64,000 bases of DNA. It comes from Nocardioides cremeus (GTDB lineage: Bacteria > Actinomycetota > Actinomycetes > Propionibacteriales > Nocardioidaceae). The stretch covers positions 62,001 to 126,000 of the forward strand of contig NZ_JAULSC010000006.1 of assembly GCF_030518195.1 (NCBI RefSeq), read 5' to 3'. Below the pieces are notes generated by a model, which was not told the origin of the DNA, searched no databases, and was given only the letters and a program-made list of their open reading frames with translations. Shown piece by piece: positions 10,928-21,265 of the stretch (positions within the stretch are counted from its first letter, which is position 1; each line of letters opens with the position of its first letter). A program made the position numbers and the translations under genes.

Positions 10928-11692
10928 GTGCGGGCCGGCGACTGGTGGCATCGGCGTGTGCTGCTGCGCGACGCCGCCCTCGACCTGCTGCTGGGCAGCG
11001 CCTGCGTGGGCTGCGGCGAGCCGGGCCGGCTGCTGTGCACCCGGTGCCGCGGGGAGCTGCCCGCCACGGCCGTGCCGGCGCGTCCCGACCCCTGCCCGCC
11101 GGGGCTGGTCGACTGCTGGGCTGCGGGGGACTACGACGCCGTGCTGCGCGCGCTGGTGCTGGGCCACAAGGAGCGGGGCCTGCACGCGCTGCGGGTGCCG
11201 CTGCGCGACCTGCTGCTGACCGCGCTCGGGCCCTGCCTCGACCGGGTCCGGACCGGCGGTGCGGAGGGGCTGGTCCTGGTGCCGGTGCCCTCGCGCGCAT
11301 CCACGGTGCGGGCCCGCGGGCACGACCCCACGTGGACGATGACGCGCGGTGCCGCTGCCACGGCCGCACGCGGCGGGCTGCCGGTCGGGGCCGCCCGGCT
11401 GCTGCGCCTGCGTCCCGGGGTGCTCGACCAGGCCGGGCTCGACACGGCCGCGCGCGCGGCCAACCTGACGGGGTCGATGACCTGCCCGTCGCCCGCGTTG
11501 CGGCGCCTGGCCGCGTCGCGGCCCCGGGTGCAGGTGGTGGTGTGCGACGACGTGGTGACCACCGGCTCCACCCTACGTGAGGCCCAGCGGGCGCTGGAGG
11601 CCGTCGGGCTCGTCGTGGCCGGCGCCGCGGTCGTCGCCGCGACCCGGCGCCGAGGCCCCTCGACCGTCGTCCCGGCGAGCCCCGGGGGATGA
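10928..11692 (+). CDS. ComF family phosphoribosyltransferase-like protein
   Basis: A 254-aa protein with an N-terminal zinc-ribbon (ACVGCGEPGRLLCTRCRGEL, about residues 21-40) and a C-terminal PRTase fold carrying the PRPP loop VVVCDDVVTTGST. The middle has LVLVPVPSRASTVRARGHD, a hallmark of ComF. In naturally competent bacteria ComF acts in DNA uptake; in actinobacteria its role is unclear. A phosphoribosyltransferase reaction has not been shown. It follows lpqB by 42 nt, so read-through is possible. GTG 10928 follows CTTGAG. Positional equivalent of Rv3242c. Confidence 0.9.
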   Translation: MRAGDWWHRRVLLRDAALDLLLGSACVGCGEPGRLLCTRCRGELPATAVPARPDPCPPGLVDCWAAGDYDAVLRALVLGHKERGLHALRVPLRDLLLTALGPCLDRVRTGGAEGLVLVPVPSRASTVRARGHDPTWTMTRGAAATAARGGLPVGAARLLRLRPGVLDQAGLDTAARAANLTGSMTCPSPALRRLAASRPRVQVVVCDDVVTTGSTLREAQRALEAVGLVVAGAAVVAATRRRGPSTVVPASPGG

Positions 11693-12188
11693 GTCGGGGG
11701 TGACCCGGGGGTGAAAGGTGTGGGGGTCCCTTTCGCCGCGACCGTGCCTCGCCTATCGTCTCGACATGGAGTCCGTCCGGGTCCGTGGTTGCGTCGTCGG
11801 GACGCGCCGGCCAGTCCGGACGTCCCCGCGGCAAGCCGATGCCAGTCGCAGGCGAAGCGGTCCACGTAAGTCGGTGCACGGGGCGCGAGCCCCGTGGGCA
11901 CGACGATCACGGTGCGGCTTAGACGTAAGTCCTGCCCCGGTCCGGCCACCAGATGTGGCCGCAGCCGGGAGAAGGTGGGTAGTGGCAGAGAAGCTGCGAG
12001 AGCCTCAGCAGGCGATTGTGGGGTCGAAGACCAGGTCGGCCGGGCGGGCTCCATCTCGTTCCCACCACCGGGCGCACCGCCTCCGGTGGTCGGCCTGGCG
12101 CCGTCCTGTGCGCACCGCGCGAGCGGGAGGCGTGCCAGGAGCCTGAGAGATCACCCATCGCGCACTTGGTGCGCACGAGGAGGTTCAC
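11693..12188 (+). other. Long structured leader or intergenic region before hpf
   Basis: No credible gene lies here; open frames are arginine-rich and lack starts with binding sites. It holds four perfect inverted repeats: 11877-11896 (8-bp stem closed by a GCGA tetraloop), 11943-11961 (7 bp, loop CAGAT), 12064-12090 (8 bp, 11-nt loop) and 12160-12174 (6 bp, loop TTG, just before the hpf ribosome-binding site). Two copies of ACGTAAGTC (11864-11872 and 11923-11931) flank the first hairpin. With the promoter at 11731-11759 this makes a leader of about 420 nt, or a separate small RNA. It matched no RNA family known to me. Confidence 0.5.
11731..11759 (+). promoter_or_regulatory. Candidate promoter for the hpf transcript
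   Basis: TTTCGC at 11731-11736 and TATCGT at 11754-11759 are separated by 17 bp, a good match to a housekeeping-type actinobacterial promoter. The start would be near 11766, about 420 nt ahead of hpf. Confidence 0.4.
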
Positions 12189-12824
12189 ATGGAAGTTGTG
12201 GTCACCGGCCGGCACTGCGAGATCAAGGAGGGCTTCAGGGCCCACTGCTCGGAGAAGCTGGCGAAGCTCGAGAAGCACGACCACCGGATCATGCGGGTCC
12301 ACGTGGAGGTCGACTGCGAACCCAACCCCCGACAGCACGACCGCGCCGTGCACGTGGAGCTGACCGCCTTCTCGAAGGGCCCGGTCATCCGCGCCGAGGC
12401 GGCGGCCGACGACAAGATGGCCGCCCTCGACCTGGCGCTGGACAAGATGGCGCGCCAGATGCAGCGAGCCGCCGACCGACGGCGCGTGCACCGCGGCCGC
12501 AAGACACCGGTCTCGGTGGGCGAGGCGCTCTCGGGCACCCCGATGGTCCAGGACCTCGTCGGCGACGACGATGCCGCCACGGGTGAGACCGAGACCGAGC
12601 GCGAGGTCGGACCCGTCGCCATGGACGGCGACGGACCGATGATCGTGCGCGAGAAGACCCACCCGGCCAGTCCGATGACCCTCGACCAGGCCCTCTACGA
12701 GATGGAGCTCGTGGGTCACGACTTCTACCTGTTCGTCGACAAGGAGAGCGAGCGGCCCTCGGTCGTCTACCGGCGCCGGGGCTACGACTACGGCGTGCTC
12801 TCGCTGGACCTGGGCCAGGCCTGA
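12189..12824 (+). CDS. hpf: Ribosome hibernation promoting factor, long form
   Basis: A 211-aa ribosome-associated protein. The N-terminal domain (about 1-100: MEVVVTGRHCEIKEGFRAHC, then DLALDKMARQMQRAADRRR) fits the decoding region of the 30S subunit. A linker leads to the C-terminal dimerisation domain (about 155-211: KTHPASPMTLDQALYEMELV, FYLFVDKESERPSVVYRRRG), which joins two ribosomes into inactive 100S particles in stationary phase or stress. The two-domain length marks the long-HPF type. AGGAGG about 6 nt upstream fixes the start. It lies between comF and the LuxR-type regulator, as in many actinobacteria, and ends at a strong terminator. Confidence 0.95.
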   Translation: MEVVVTGRHCEIKEGFRAHCSEKLAKLEKHDHRIMRVHVEVDCEPNPRQHDRAVHVELTAFSKGPVIRAEAAADDKMAALDLALDKMARQMQRAADRRRVHRGRKTPVSVGEALSGTPMVQDLVGDDDAATGETETEREVGPVAMDGDGPMIVREKTHPASPMTLDQALYEMELVGHDFYLFVDKESERPSVVYRRRGYDYGVLSLDLGQA

Positions 12825-12845
12825 CCCCGAACTGACCAGGCCGGT

Positions 12846-12884
12846 GTGGCCCGATCGGGTGGGAGGACCACCCGATCGGGCCAC
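12846..12884. terminator. 17-bp perfect hairpin after hpf
   Basis: Arms 12846-12862 and 12868-12884 are perfectly complementary (17 bp) around a GAGGA loop, 22 nt after the hpf stop. No U-tract follows. Its strength suggests complete separation of hpf from the regulator that follows. Confidence 0.8.
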
Positions 12885-12892
12885 GTCCGTGC

Positions 12893-12898
12893 CATGAT
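12893..12898 (+). promoter_or_regulatory. Leaderless -10 box for the LuxR-type regulator
   Basis: CATGAT ends 6 nt before the GTG at 12905, directly after the hpf terminator. There is no Shine-Dalgarno sequence. Only positions 2 and 6 of the TANNNT consensus fit. Confidence 0.3.
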
Positions 12899-12904
12899 GC
12901 GCGC

Positions 12905-13597
12905 GTGGCCGACGAGACGACGGGTCCCGCTGGGGCGGGAACCGAACCCATCCGCGTGATGGTCGTGGACGACCAGGAGCTCTTCCGCCGTGGCTTGACG
13001 ATGCTGCTCGGCGTCGAGGACGGCATCGAGGTCGTCGGCGAGGCGGGCGACGGGATCGAGGGCACCACGCTGGCCGCCGGGGTGGCCCCCGACGTCGTCC
13101 TGCTCGACATCCGGATGCCCAAGCGCACCGGCATCGAGGCCTGCAAGGCGATCAAGGAGGCCGTGCCCTCGGCCAAGATCATCATGCTCACCGTCTCCGA
13201 CGAGGAGGCCGACCTCTACGAGGCCGTCAAGAGCGGCGCCTCCGGCTACCTGCTCAAGGACTCCTCGATCGAGGAGGTCGCCCAGGCCGTGCGCGTCGTC
13301 GCCGACGGCCAGTCGCTGATCAGCCCCTCCATGGCCGTCAAGCTCATCGACGAGTTCAAGCAGATGAGCAAGCCCGAGCGCGAGCACGTGCCGGGCCTGC
13401 GCCTCACCGAGCGCGAGCTCGAGGTGCTGCGCCTGGTGGCCAAGGGCATGAACAACCGCGAGATCGCCAAGCAGCTGTTCATCTCCGAGAATACCGTCAA
13501 GAACCACGTGCGCAACATCCTGGAGAAGCTGCAGCTGCACTCGCGCATGGAGGCCGTCATGTACGCCGTGCGCGAGAAGCTGCTGGACCTGCCGTAG
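12905..13597 (+). CDS. NarL/FixJ (LuxR-type) response regulator
   Basis: A 230-aa regulator. The receiver domain (about residues 17-135) has VMVVDDQELFRRG, the phosphoacceptor Asp68 in VVLLDIRMPK and the switch lysine in GYLLKDSS. A LuxR-type helix-turn-helix (about 165-225) carries LTERELEVLRLVAKGMNNREIA and ENTVKNHVRNI. No histidine kinase gene is adjacent, so it is an orphan in this window. A regulator of this type is widely conserved between hpf and secA in actinobacteria, but its targets are not established. The GTG start has no binding site and appears leaderless. Confidence 0.92.
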   Translation: MADETTGPAGAGTEPIRVMVVDDQELFRRGLTMLLGVEDGIEVVGEAGDGIEGTTLAAGVAPDVVLLDIRMPKRTGIEACKAIKEAVPSAKIIMLTVSDEEADLYEAVKSGASGYLLKDSSIEEVAQAVRVVADGQSLISPSMAVKLIDEFKQMSKPEREHVPGLRLTERELEVLRLVAKGMNNREIAKQLFISENTVKNHVRNILEKLQLHSRMEAVMYAVREKLLDLP

Positions 13598-13602
13598 CGG
13601 CT

Positions 13603-14862
13603 GTGCCCCCGACCGCCGTGCCACCGACCACCCAGACGCTGAGCCGCTCCCAGGCGCGGCGCGTCGCGCTGGCGGCGCAGGGCTTCACCGACCCGCCGCA
13701 CGCGACACCCACGATGCGCACCCTCGAGCGGGCGCTGCGCCGCACCGGCGTGCTCCAGGTCGACTCGGTCAACGTGCTCCAGCGCGCCCACTACGTGCCG
13801 CTCTACTCCCGGATGGGCCCCTACGACACGGCGCTGCTGCACCGGGCCGCCGAGCGCTCGCCACGCCGCATGGTGGAGTACTGGGCGCACGTGCAGGCCT
13901 TCATGCCCGTCGACCTGTGGCCGGTGATGCGGCACCGGATGGAGGACCACCGCGCACGCCGGGGGAAGTGGCGGGTCGTGGAGGCCGACCCGGCGCTCGA
14001 GGCCGGGGTGCTGCACGCGGTCGACGTGCTGGGCGCCTCGACCTCGCGCGAGGTCGCGGCGTACCTGGGGGAGGGGGCGGCGTCGTCGAAGGACCACTGG
14101 GGCTGGAACTGGTCGTCGACGCGACGCATCCTCGACTACCTCTTCACGGTCGGTGACGTCGCGGTGGCCTCGCGCACCGCCCAGTTCGAGATCCGCTACG
14201 ACCTGCCCGAGCGGGTGCTGCCGCGCGAGGTGCTCGACGCCCCGGTGCCCGACGTGGCCGAGGCCGCCGTCGCGCTCGTGCGCCGGGCGGCCCGCTCGCA
14301 CGGCGTGGCCACCGAGCGCTGCCTGGCCGACTACTACCGGATGCGCGCCCAGCCGGCCCCGGGCCTGGCCAGCGCGCGCGAGGCCGTCGCCACGCTGGTC
14401 GAGACCGGGGAGCTGGAGCCGGTGCGCATCGAGGGCTGGTCACGCCCGGCCTACCTGCACCGCGACGCCCGGCTGCCGCGCCGGGTGCGGGCCCGGACCC
14501 TGCTCAGCCCCTTCGACCCGGTCGTGTGGGAGCGCGAGCGCACCGAGCGCCTCTTCGGCTTCCGCTACCGCATCGAGATCTACACCCCGGCCGCGCAGCG
14601 GGTGCACGGCTACTACGTGCTGCCGTTCCTGCTCGGTGAGCAGCTGGTGGCCCGGGTCGACCTCAAGGCCGACCGGCGCGTCCCCGGCGGCGAGCTCGTG
14701 GTCCGGGGGGCCTTCGCCGAGCCCGACGCGCCCGAGGAGACGGCCTCCGAGCTGCTCGTCGAGCTGCAGCGCATGGCCACCTGGTTGGGCCTGGCCGGGC
14801 TGCGGATCGAGGGCCGCGGCGACCTGGTACCGCGGTTAGGGGCTCTCCGCGGCCCTGGGTAG
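13603..14862 (+). CDS. Winged-helix DNA glycosylase of the AlkZ/YcaQ family
   Basis: A 419-aa protein of the HTH_42 family. It has LQVDSVNVLQRAHYVPLYSRMGPYD (within about residues 51-76), containing the Q-x-D motif (Gln52, Asp54) that in Streptomyces AlkZ and E. coli YcaQ acts in base excision. Later motifs are SREVAAYLG, HWGWNWSSTRRILDYLF and LLSPFDPVVWERERTERLFGF, all typical of the family. Members remove alkylated or crosslinked bases, often natural-product adducts. It starts with GTG 5 nt after the regulator's stop, so the two are probably co-transcribed. The biological substrate here is not known. Confidence 0.9.
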   Translation: MPPTAVPPTTQTLSRSQARRVALAAQGFTDPPHATPTMRTLERALRRTGVLQVDSVNVLQRAHYVPLYSRMGPYDTALLHRAAERSPRRMVEYWAHVQAFMPVDLWPVMRHRMEDHRARRGKWRVVEADPALEAGVLHAVDVLGASTSREVAAYLGEGAASSKDHWGWNWSSTRRILDYLFTVGDVAVASRTAQFEIRYDLPERVLPREVLDAPVPDVAEAAVALVRRAARSHGVATERCLADYYRMRAQPAPGLASAREAVATLVETGELEPVRIEGWSRPAYLHRDARLPRRVRARTLLSPFDPVVWERERTERLFGFRYRIEIYTPAAQRVHGYYVLPFLLGEQLVARVDLKADRRVPGGELVVRGAFAEPDAPEETASELLVELQRMATWLGLAGLRIEGRGDLVPRLGALRGPG

Positions 14863-14865
14863 AGT
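14836..14865 (+). promoter_or_regulatory. Candidate secA promoter
   Basis: TTAGGG (14836-14841) and TAGAGT (14860-14865), separated by 18 bp, overlap the end of the glycosylase gene. The leader would be about 50 nt and contains a small GGCGT-GAG-ACGCC hairpin before the AAGGAG binding site. Confidence 0.35.
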
Positions 14866-14921
14866 GAAGGCGCCGAGGCGTGAGACGCCGTCGGTCGTCC
14901 ACAGCAAGGAGCAGCTACGCC

Positions 14922-17750
<2,829 letters not shown>

Positions 17751-17767
17751 TCGACCAGGGCTGAGGC

Positions 17768-18307
17768 TCAGGCGAACTGGAGAGCGGTGCACAGCCACCG
17801 CTCTCCGGTTCGCGCTCCTGCCGCGCCCGCGGGCGCCCGGCGCTCGAAGCGCGCCGCGACCGCGCGGGAGCGGTGCCCGTAGCGCACGTGCACGCTGGCT
17901 TCCAGCACGTCGCGGCACGGGAAGCAGGTGTGCACGCTGAGGACCTGGGGGCGCACCGGCTGCACCCGGGCCAGGCCGGGCTGGTGTGCGCCGGCACGTG
18001 CCACCAGCTGCGCACGGCGGGTCAGGTCCTCGTAGACGCTGCGCGTGGTCCAGCGCACCAGCTGGGACGCCGGACGGTCGCCGCCGACCACCTCGACCAC
18101 GGCCTGGGCGAACGAGCCGGCCCACTGCTCGCCCTCGCGGCGGGCACGCTGGTCGATGGGCAGCACCTGCCCGGGCGTGCCGGTGCGGGGCCCGGGCCCC
18201 CGCGGCGGTGCGGTGCGCGGCTGCAGGTCGAGGGCCAGGGTGCCCTGGACGGCCGCGAGCGGCACGTGGTGCGGCGCCCGGTCGCGGGCGAGCGGGGAGG
18301 TGGTCAT
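17768..18307 (-). CDS. Rv3235-like small conserved protein
   Basis: A 179-aa actinobacterial protein of the Rv3235 family. The first 60 residues are low-complexity and Pro/Arg-rich. The conserved domain follows: WAGSFAQAVVEVVGGDRPASQLVRWTT, then SVYEDLTRRAQL, and near the end SVHVRYGHRSRAVAARFE and ERWLCTALQF. The function is unknown. Convergent with secA, as in mycobacteria. ATG 18307 is preceded by GAGGAG; the longer in-frame upstream sequence overlaps the LysM gene and is rejected. Its last codons lie inside a terminator-like hairpin. Confidence 0.85.
   Translation of the reverse strand: MTTSPLARDRAPHHVPLAAVQGTLALDLQPRTAPPRGPGPRTGTPGQVLPIDQRARREGEQWAGSFAQAVVEVVGGDRPASQLVRWTTRSVYEDLTRRAQLVARAGAHQPGLARVQPVRPQVLSVHTCFPCRDVLEASVHVRYGHRSRAVAARFERRAPAGAAGARTGERWLCTALQFA
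17773..17812. terminator. Bidirectional terminator hairpin inside the Rv3235-like gene
   Basis: Arms 17773-17789 and 17796-17812 pair over 17 bp, with one G-T wobble, around a 6-nt loop CACAGC. It begins 22 nt after the secA stop and lies within the last 15 codons of the convergent minus-strand gene, so the DNA both encodes protein and forms the stem. Confidence 0.65.
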
Positions 18308-18350
18308 GGGGTGCTCCTCGGGTGGTCGTGGGGACAGGCGTGGGGACGGG

Positions 18351-18995
18351 TCAGCCGGGCGGCAGGCGCAGGGCCTGGCCGGGACGCAGTAGGTCGGGGT
18401 CGGGGCCGACGACGTGGCGGTTGGCCGCGTGCAGCCGGGGCCAGTACGCCGCGACCGCGGCGTCGGTGGGTCGCTCGCCGTGGGTGGCCAGGTGATCGGC
18501 ACTGAGCGACCAGAGGCTGTCGCCCGGCCCGACCAGCACCGGCGTGCTGCTGGGGCGGTGCGCGGCACCCACGGCCCGCTGCGGCAGCGGCAGGCCCACC
18601 AGCGGGTCCACCGTCCCGGCGCCGACGACGGTGCCCTGCTGCAGGTGGTCGGGAGTGGCCGCAGCCGGGGCGACCCCGGCCGCGGTGGCCCCGACCAGGG
18701 CGAGGCCGCAGGCGCGCAGCACCAGCCGGCGCAGCCCGTGGGGCACGCCCAGGTGCGGCACAGCCGGCCCACCGCCCGAGCGGGCCTCGACGACGACCAC
18801 GGTGACCGAGAGCCAGGCCCACGCGGCGCAGGCGAGCAGCGCCGCGCTGCACCCGCGCACCAGCAGGGCGTCGAAGCCCCCGGCCGGCGCCAGCGCGGCC
18901 GGCGCCAGGAGCGTCACCAGCAGCGCTGCCACGGCGGTGGTGGTCGCCCACACGAGCAGGCAGCGTGCTGCCGAGGCGTGCATCGTGTCGATCAT
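18351..18995 (-). CDS. LysM domain membrane protein
   Basis: A membrane protein with two or three hydrophobic helices in the first 120 residues (VWATTTAVAALLVTLLAPAA, LLACAAWAWLSVTVVVVEA, then a third near LRACGLALVGATAAGVA). The C-terminal LysM domain (last 60 residues) contains VLVGPGDSLWSLSADHLA and PDLLRPGQALRLPP; LysM domains bind peptidoglycan. The open frame extends to an ATG at 19040, but a promoter-like pair (TTGACG, 17 bp, TTGAAT on the minus strand) overlaps that start. The internal ATG at 18995 is therefore preferred, giving 214 aa; neither start has a strong binding site. It sits just upstream of the Rv3235-like gene, probably as one operon. Confidence 0.75.
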   Translation of the reverse strand: MIDTMHASAARCLLVWATTTAVAALLVTLLAPAALAPAGGFDALLVRGCSAALLACAAWAWLSVTVVVVEARSGGGPAVPHLGVPHGLRRLVLRACGLALVGATAAGVAPAAATPDHLQQGTVVGAGTVDPLVGLPLPQRAVGAAHRPSSTPVLVGPGDSLWSLSADHLATHGERPTDAAVAAYWPRLHAANRHVVGPDPDLLRPGQALRLPPG

Positions 18996-19013
18996 CCCGA
19001 GAACCCTGTCGAT

Positions 19014-19035
19014 CGTTGCGTTTGCTTCCGTTTGC
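19014..19035. repeat. Helically phased CGTTTGC direct repeats
   Basis: CGTTTGC occurs at 19019-19025 and 19029-19035, exactly 10 bp apart, with a partial copy (CGTTGCG) at 19014-19020. Spacing of one DNA turn in a divergent promoter region suggests an operator read by a protein binding in tandem. Confidence 0.35.
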
Positions 19036-19105
19036 GTCATTCAACGCTCGGTCGAGCCGGTCGTCAATCGTTCGTCCACAGCCCCCGGTCGCGCTGCCGG
19101 CGTGA

Positions 19106-19111
19106 GAGAGT
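19106..19111 (+). promoter_or_regulatory. Possible leaderless -10 box
   Basis: GAGAGT ends 7 nt before the ATG at 19119. It matches only the A2 and T6 positions of the consensus, but the spacing equals that of other leaderless genes here. Confidence 0.3.
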
Positions 19112-19118
19112 CCGGGGC

Positions 19119-19658
19119 ATGACGTGGGAGGACCGGCTCTTCGACGTGCTCGACGACCTCGAGCAGCAGGCCGAGGCGCTCTACGACGCCGAGCGCAGCC
19201 TCGAGCTCGCCGACCGCGCCCGGGCGGCGTACGCCGAGGTGAGCCTGGCCAGCCGGCTGATGGCGGCCACGGGCACGTCGGTGCGCCTCGACGTGCGGGG
19301 CGTCGGGCCGGTGACCGGCGACCTCGAGAGGGTGGGCACCGGTTGGGTGCTGCTGCGCGGGCCGGCGCAGGACTGGGTGCTGCGCACCGCGGCGCTCACC
19401 GCCGCCCACGGCCTGCCGGAGCGCTCGGTGCCGGAGGTGGCCTGGCCGGCCACCGCGCGGCTCGCGGTGGGCTCGGCGCTGCGCCGGCTCGCCGACAGCG
19501 GCGAGCGCTGCGTGCTCCACCTCGTCGACGGCTCACGCCACGACGGGGTCCTGCAGCGGGTGGGCGCCGACTTCGTCGAGGTCGCGGGCGCGGGCCGGCA
19601 GCTGGTGCTGGTCGCGACCGACCAGCTCGCGGCGGTGCAGAGCCGCGACGAGGGCTAG
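19119..19658 (+). CDS. Conserved hypothetical protein with two LSm/SH3-like repeats
   Basis: A 179-aa soluble protein not assigned to a named family. The first 50 residues form an acidic/basic helix (FDVLDDLEQQAEALYDAERS). Two similar beta-rich segments follow: about residues 62-95 (VRLDVRGVGPVTGDLERVG, then GWVLLRGPAQDWVLRTAAL) and about 127-170 (CVLHLVDGSRHDGVLQRVG, then DFVEVAG). Both resemble the LSm/SH3-barrel pattern of a strand pair with a central G-x-L and a following hydrophobic strand. That is inference. It converges on tatB and is divergent from the LysM gene. No function is proposed. Confidence 0.75.
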   Translation: MTWEDRLFDVLDDLEQQAEALYDAERSLELADRARAAYAEVSLASRLMAATGTSVRLDVRGVGPVTGDLERVGTGWVLLRGPAQDWVLRTAALTAAHGLPERSVPEVAWPATARLAVGSALRRLADSGERCVLHLVDGSRHDGVLQRVGADFVEVAGAGRQLVLVATDQLAAVQSRDEG

Positions 19659-19679
19659 CGAGGCCCTACCCAGCGAGGC

Positions 19680-20018
19680 TCAGGTCGCCTCGAGGTCGTA
19701 CGGCGGCAGCTCGCCGTCGTCGAGGGGGCGGGCGCCGGGGCGGCGCTGCTCGCGCTCCTCCTCGTCGTCGGCGTCCTCCATCGCCTCGATGATGTGCTTG
19801 CGCACGATGGTGCGCGGGTCGAGGTCGCGCAGCTCGAGGTCGGCGTACTCGGGACCGAGCTCGGTGCGCAGCTCGTCGCGGGCGTTGTTGGCGAACTTCT
19901 TGGCCATCTTGAGCCACTGCCCGGCCTGGCGGGCCAGGTCGGGCACCTTGTCGGGCCCGAAGACCACGATGGCGACCAACGCGATGACCGCCAGCTCCGC
20001 CAGCCCGATTCCGAACAC
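19680..20018 (-). CDS. tatB: Sec-independent protein translocase subunit TatB
   Basis: A 112-aa protein with the TatA/B N-terminus: a short membrane helix (about residues 4-20, FGIGLAELAVIALVAIVVFG), the conserved FGPDKVPDLARQ hinge, an amphipathic helix (about 30-60) and a charged acidic tail. TatB with TatC binds twin-arginine signal peptides and exports folded proteins. It starts with GTG, with a leaderless -10 box in front, and follows mrp by 23 nt. tatA and tatC are not in the window. Confidence 0.93.
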   Translation of the reverse strand: MFGIGLAELAVIALVAIVVFGPDKVPDLARQAGQWLKMAKKFANNARDELRTELGPEYADLELRDLDPRTIVRKHIIEAMEDADDEEEREQRRPGARPLDDGELPPYDLEAT

Positions 20019-20024
20019 GCCGAC

Positions 20025-20030
20025 AGCCTA
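20025..20030 (-). promoter_or_regulatory. Leaderless -10 box for tatB
   Basis: On the minus strand TAGGCT ends 6 nt before the GTG at 20018, in the 23-nt gap after mrp. tatB may therefore have its own leaderless transcript in addition to read-through from mrp. Confidence 0.45.
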
Positions 20031-20041
20031 GGGGGCTGGGC

Positions 20042-21205
20042 TCAGAACTTGCTGGTCGGCGTCAGCCCGAGCTGCATGCCGGCCAGGCCGCGACCCCGTC
20101 CGGCGAGCCGCTCGGCGACCGAGGCGAGCACCTGGGCGGCCGGGGCGGTGGGGTCGGCGTCGACGATCGGCTTGCCGACGTCGCCGCCCTCGCGCAGCGA
20201 GGTGTCGAGGGGGATCTCGCCCAGCACCGGCACGTCGTAGCCGAAGCGGCCGGAGAGGGTGGCGGCCACCCGGGCCCCGCCGCCGCTGCCGAAGATCTCG
20301 AGACGGTGCTCGGTGCCGTCCTCGGCGCAGTGCGGGCAGGGCAGGAAGCTCATGTTCTCGACGACGCCGACGACGCGCTGGTGCATCATCGAGGCCATCG
20401 TGCCGGCCCGCTCGGCGACCTCGGCCGCGGCCTCCTGGGGCGTGGTGACGACCACGACCTCGGCGCCGGGCAGGTGCTGGCCCAGCGAGATCGCCACGTC
20501 GCCGGTGCCCGGCGGCAGGTCGAGCAGCAGCACGTCGAGGTCGCCCCAGTAGACGTCGGAGAGCATCTGCACCAGGGCCCGGTCGAGCATCGGACCACGC
20601 CAGGCGACGACCTGGTCGCGGCGCGGCTTGAGCATGCCGATCGAGATGACCGAGACGCCCGAGGAGGTCGGCACGGGCATGATCAGGTCGTCGACCTGGG
20701 TGGGGCGGGCGTCGGCGACGCCCAGCATCGCCGGCACCGAGTGGCCGTAGATGTCGGCGTCGACGATGCCGACCTTGAGGCCGCTCTTGGCCATCGAGAG
20801 GGCCAGGTTGACGGTGACCGACGACTTGCCGACGCCGCCCTTGCCGCTGGCGATCGCGAAGACCTTGGTCAGCGAGCCGGGCTGGGCGAAGGGGATCTCG
20901 CGCTGCGCCTTGCCGCCGCTCAGCACCTCCTTGAGGCCCGAGCGCTGCTCGTCGGTCATCACGCCCAGGGTCAGCGCCACGTCGGTGACGCCGGGGACCT
21001 TGCCCACGGCGGTGGTCACGTCACGGGTGATGGTCTCCTTGAGCGGGCAACCGGCCACGGTGAGGAGCACGGTGAGGGTGACGACACCGGAGTCGGAGAT
21101 CTCCACGGTGTCGACCATGCCGAGGTCGGTGATCGGCCGCTTGATCTCGGGGTCGTTGACCGTCGCCAGCGCTGCCTGGACCTGCTCGAGGGAGGGACTG
21201 CTCAT
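20042..21205 (-). CDS. mrp: Mrp/ApbC family iron-sulfur cluster carrier ATPase
   Basis: A 387-aa P-loop protein of the MinD/Mrp family that binds and transfers Fe-S clusters. The N-terminal DUF59/MIP18 domain (about 5-80) contains VNDPEIKRPITDLGM and AGCPLKETI. The deviant Walker A is SGKGGVGKS (120-128), followed by GIVDADIYGHSVP and the C-terminal CxxC (CPHC, about 286-289), which holds the bridging cluster. Length matches the DUF59-fused type of actinobacteria (Rv1229c-like). It precedes tatB on the same strand. Confidence 0.95.
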   Translation of the reverse strand: MSSPSLEQVQAALATVNDPEIKRPITDLGMVDTVEISDSGVVTLTVLLTVAGCPLKETITRDVTTAVGKVPGVTDVALTLGVMTDEQRSGLKEVLSGGKAQREIPFAQPGSLTKVFAIASGKGGVGKSSVTVNLALSMAKSGLKVGIVDADIYGHSVPAMLGVADARPTQVDDLIMPVPTSSGVSVISIGMLKPRRDQVVAWRGPMLDRALVQMLSDVYWGDLDVLLLDLPPGTGDVAISLGQHLPGAEVVVVTTPQEAAAEVAERAGTMASMMHQRVVGVVENMSFLPCPHCAEDGTEHRLEIFGSGGGARVAATLSGRFGYDVPVLGEIPLDTSLREGGDVGKPIVDADPTAPAAQVLASVAERLAGRGRGLAGMQLGLTPTSKF

Positions 21206-21213
21206 GATCCCCG

Positions 21214-21219
21214 AGTCTA
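21214..21219 (-). promoter_or_regulatory. Leaderless -10 box for mrp
   Basis: TAGACT on the minus strand lies 8 nt before the ATG at 21205, with no ribosome-binding site between. Confidence 0.4.
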
Positions 21220-21265
21220 GGTGGTGCCTCGCAGCGTCCGGGCCCCGGCCGGGGTGGGCTGGGTC

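Noticed and set aside
11718..12146. 142-aa open frame in the hpf leader
   Set aside because: Arg/Ser/Pro-rich, no binding site, interrupted by strong inverted repeats. Treated as non-coding.
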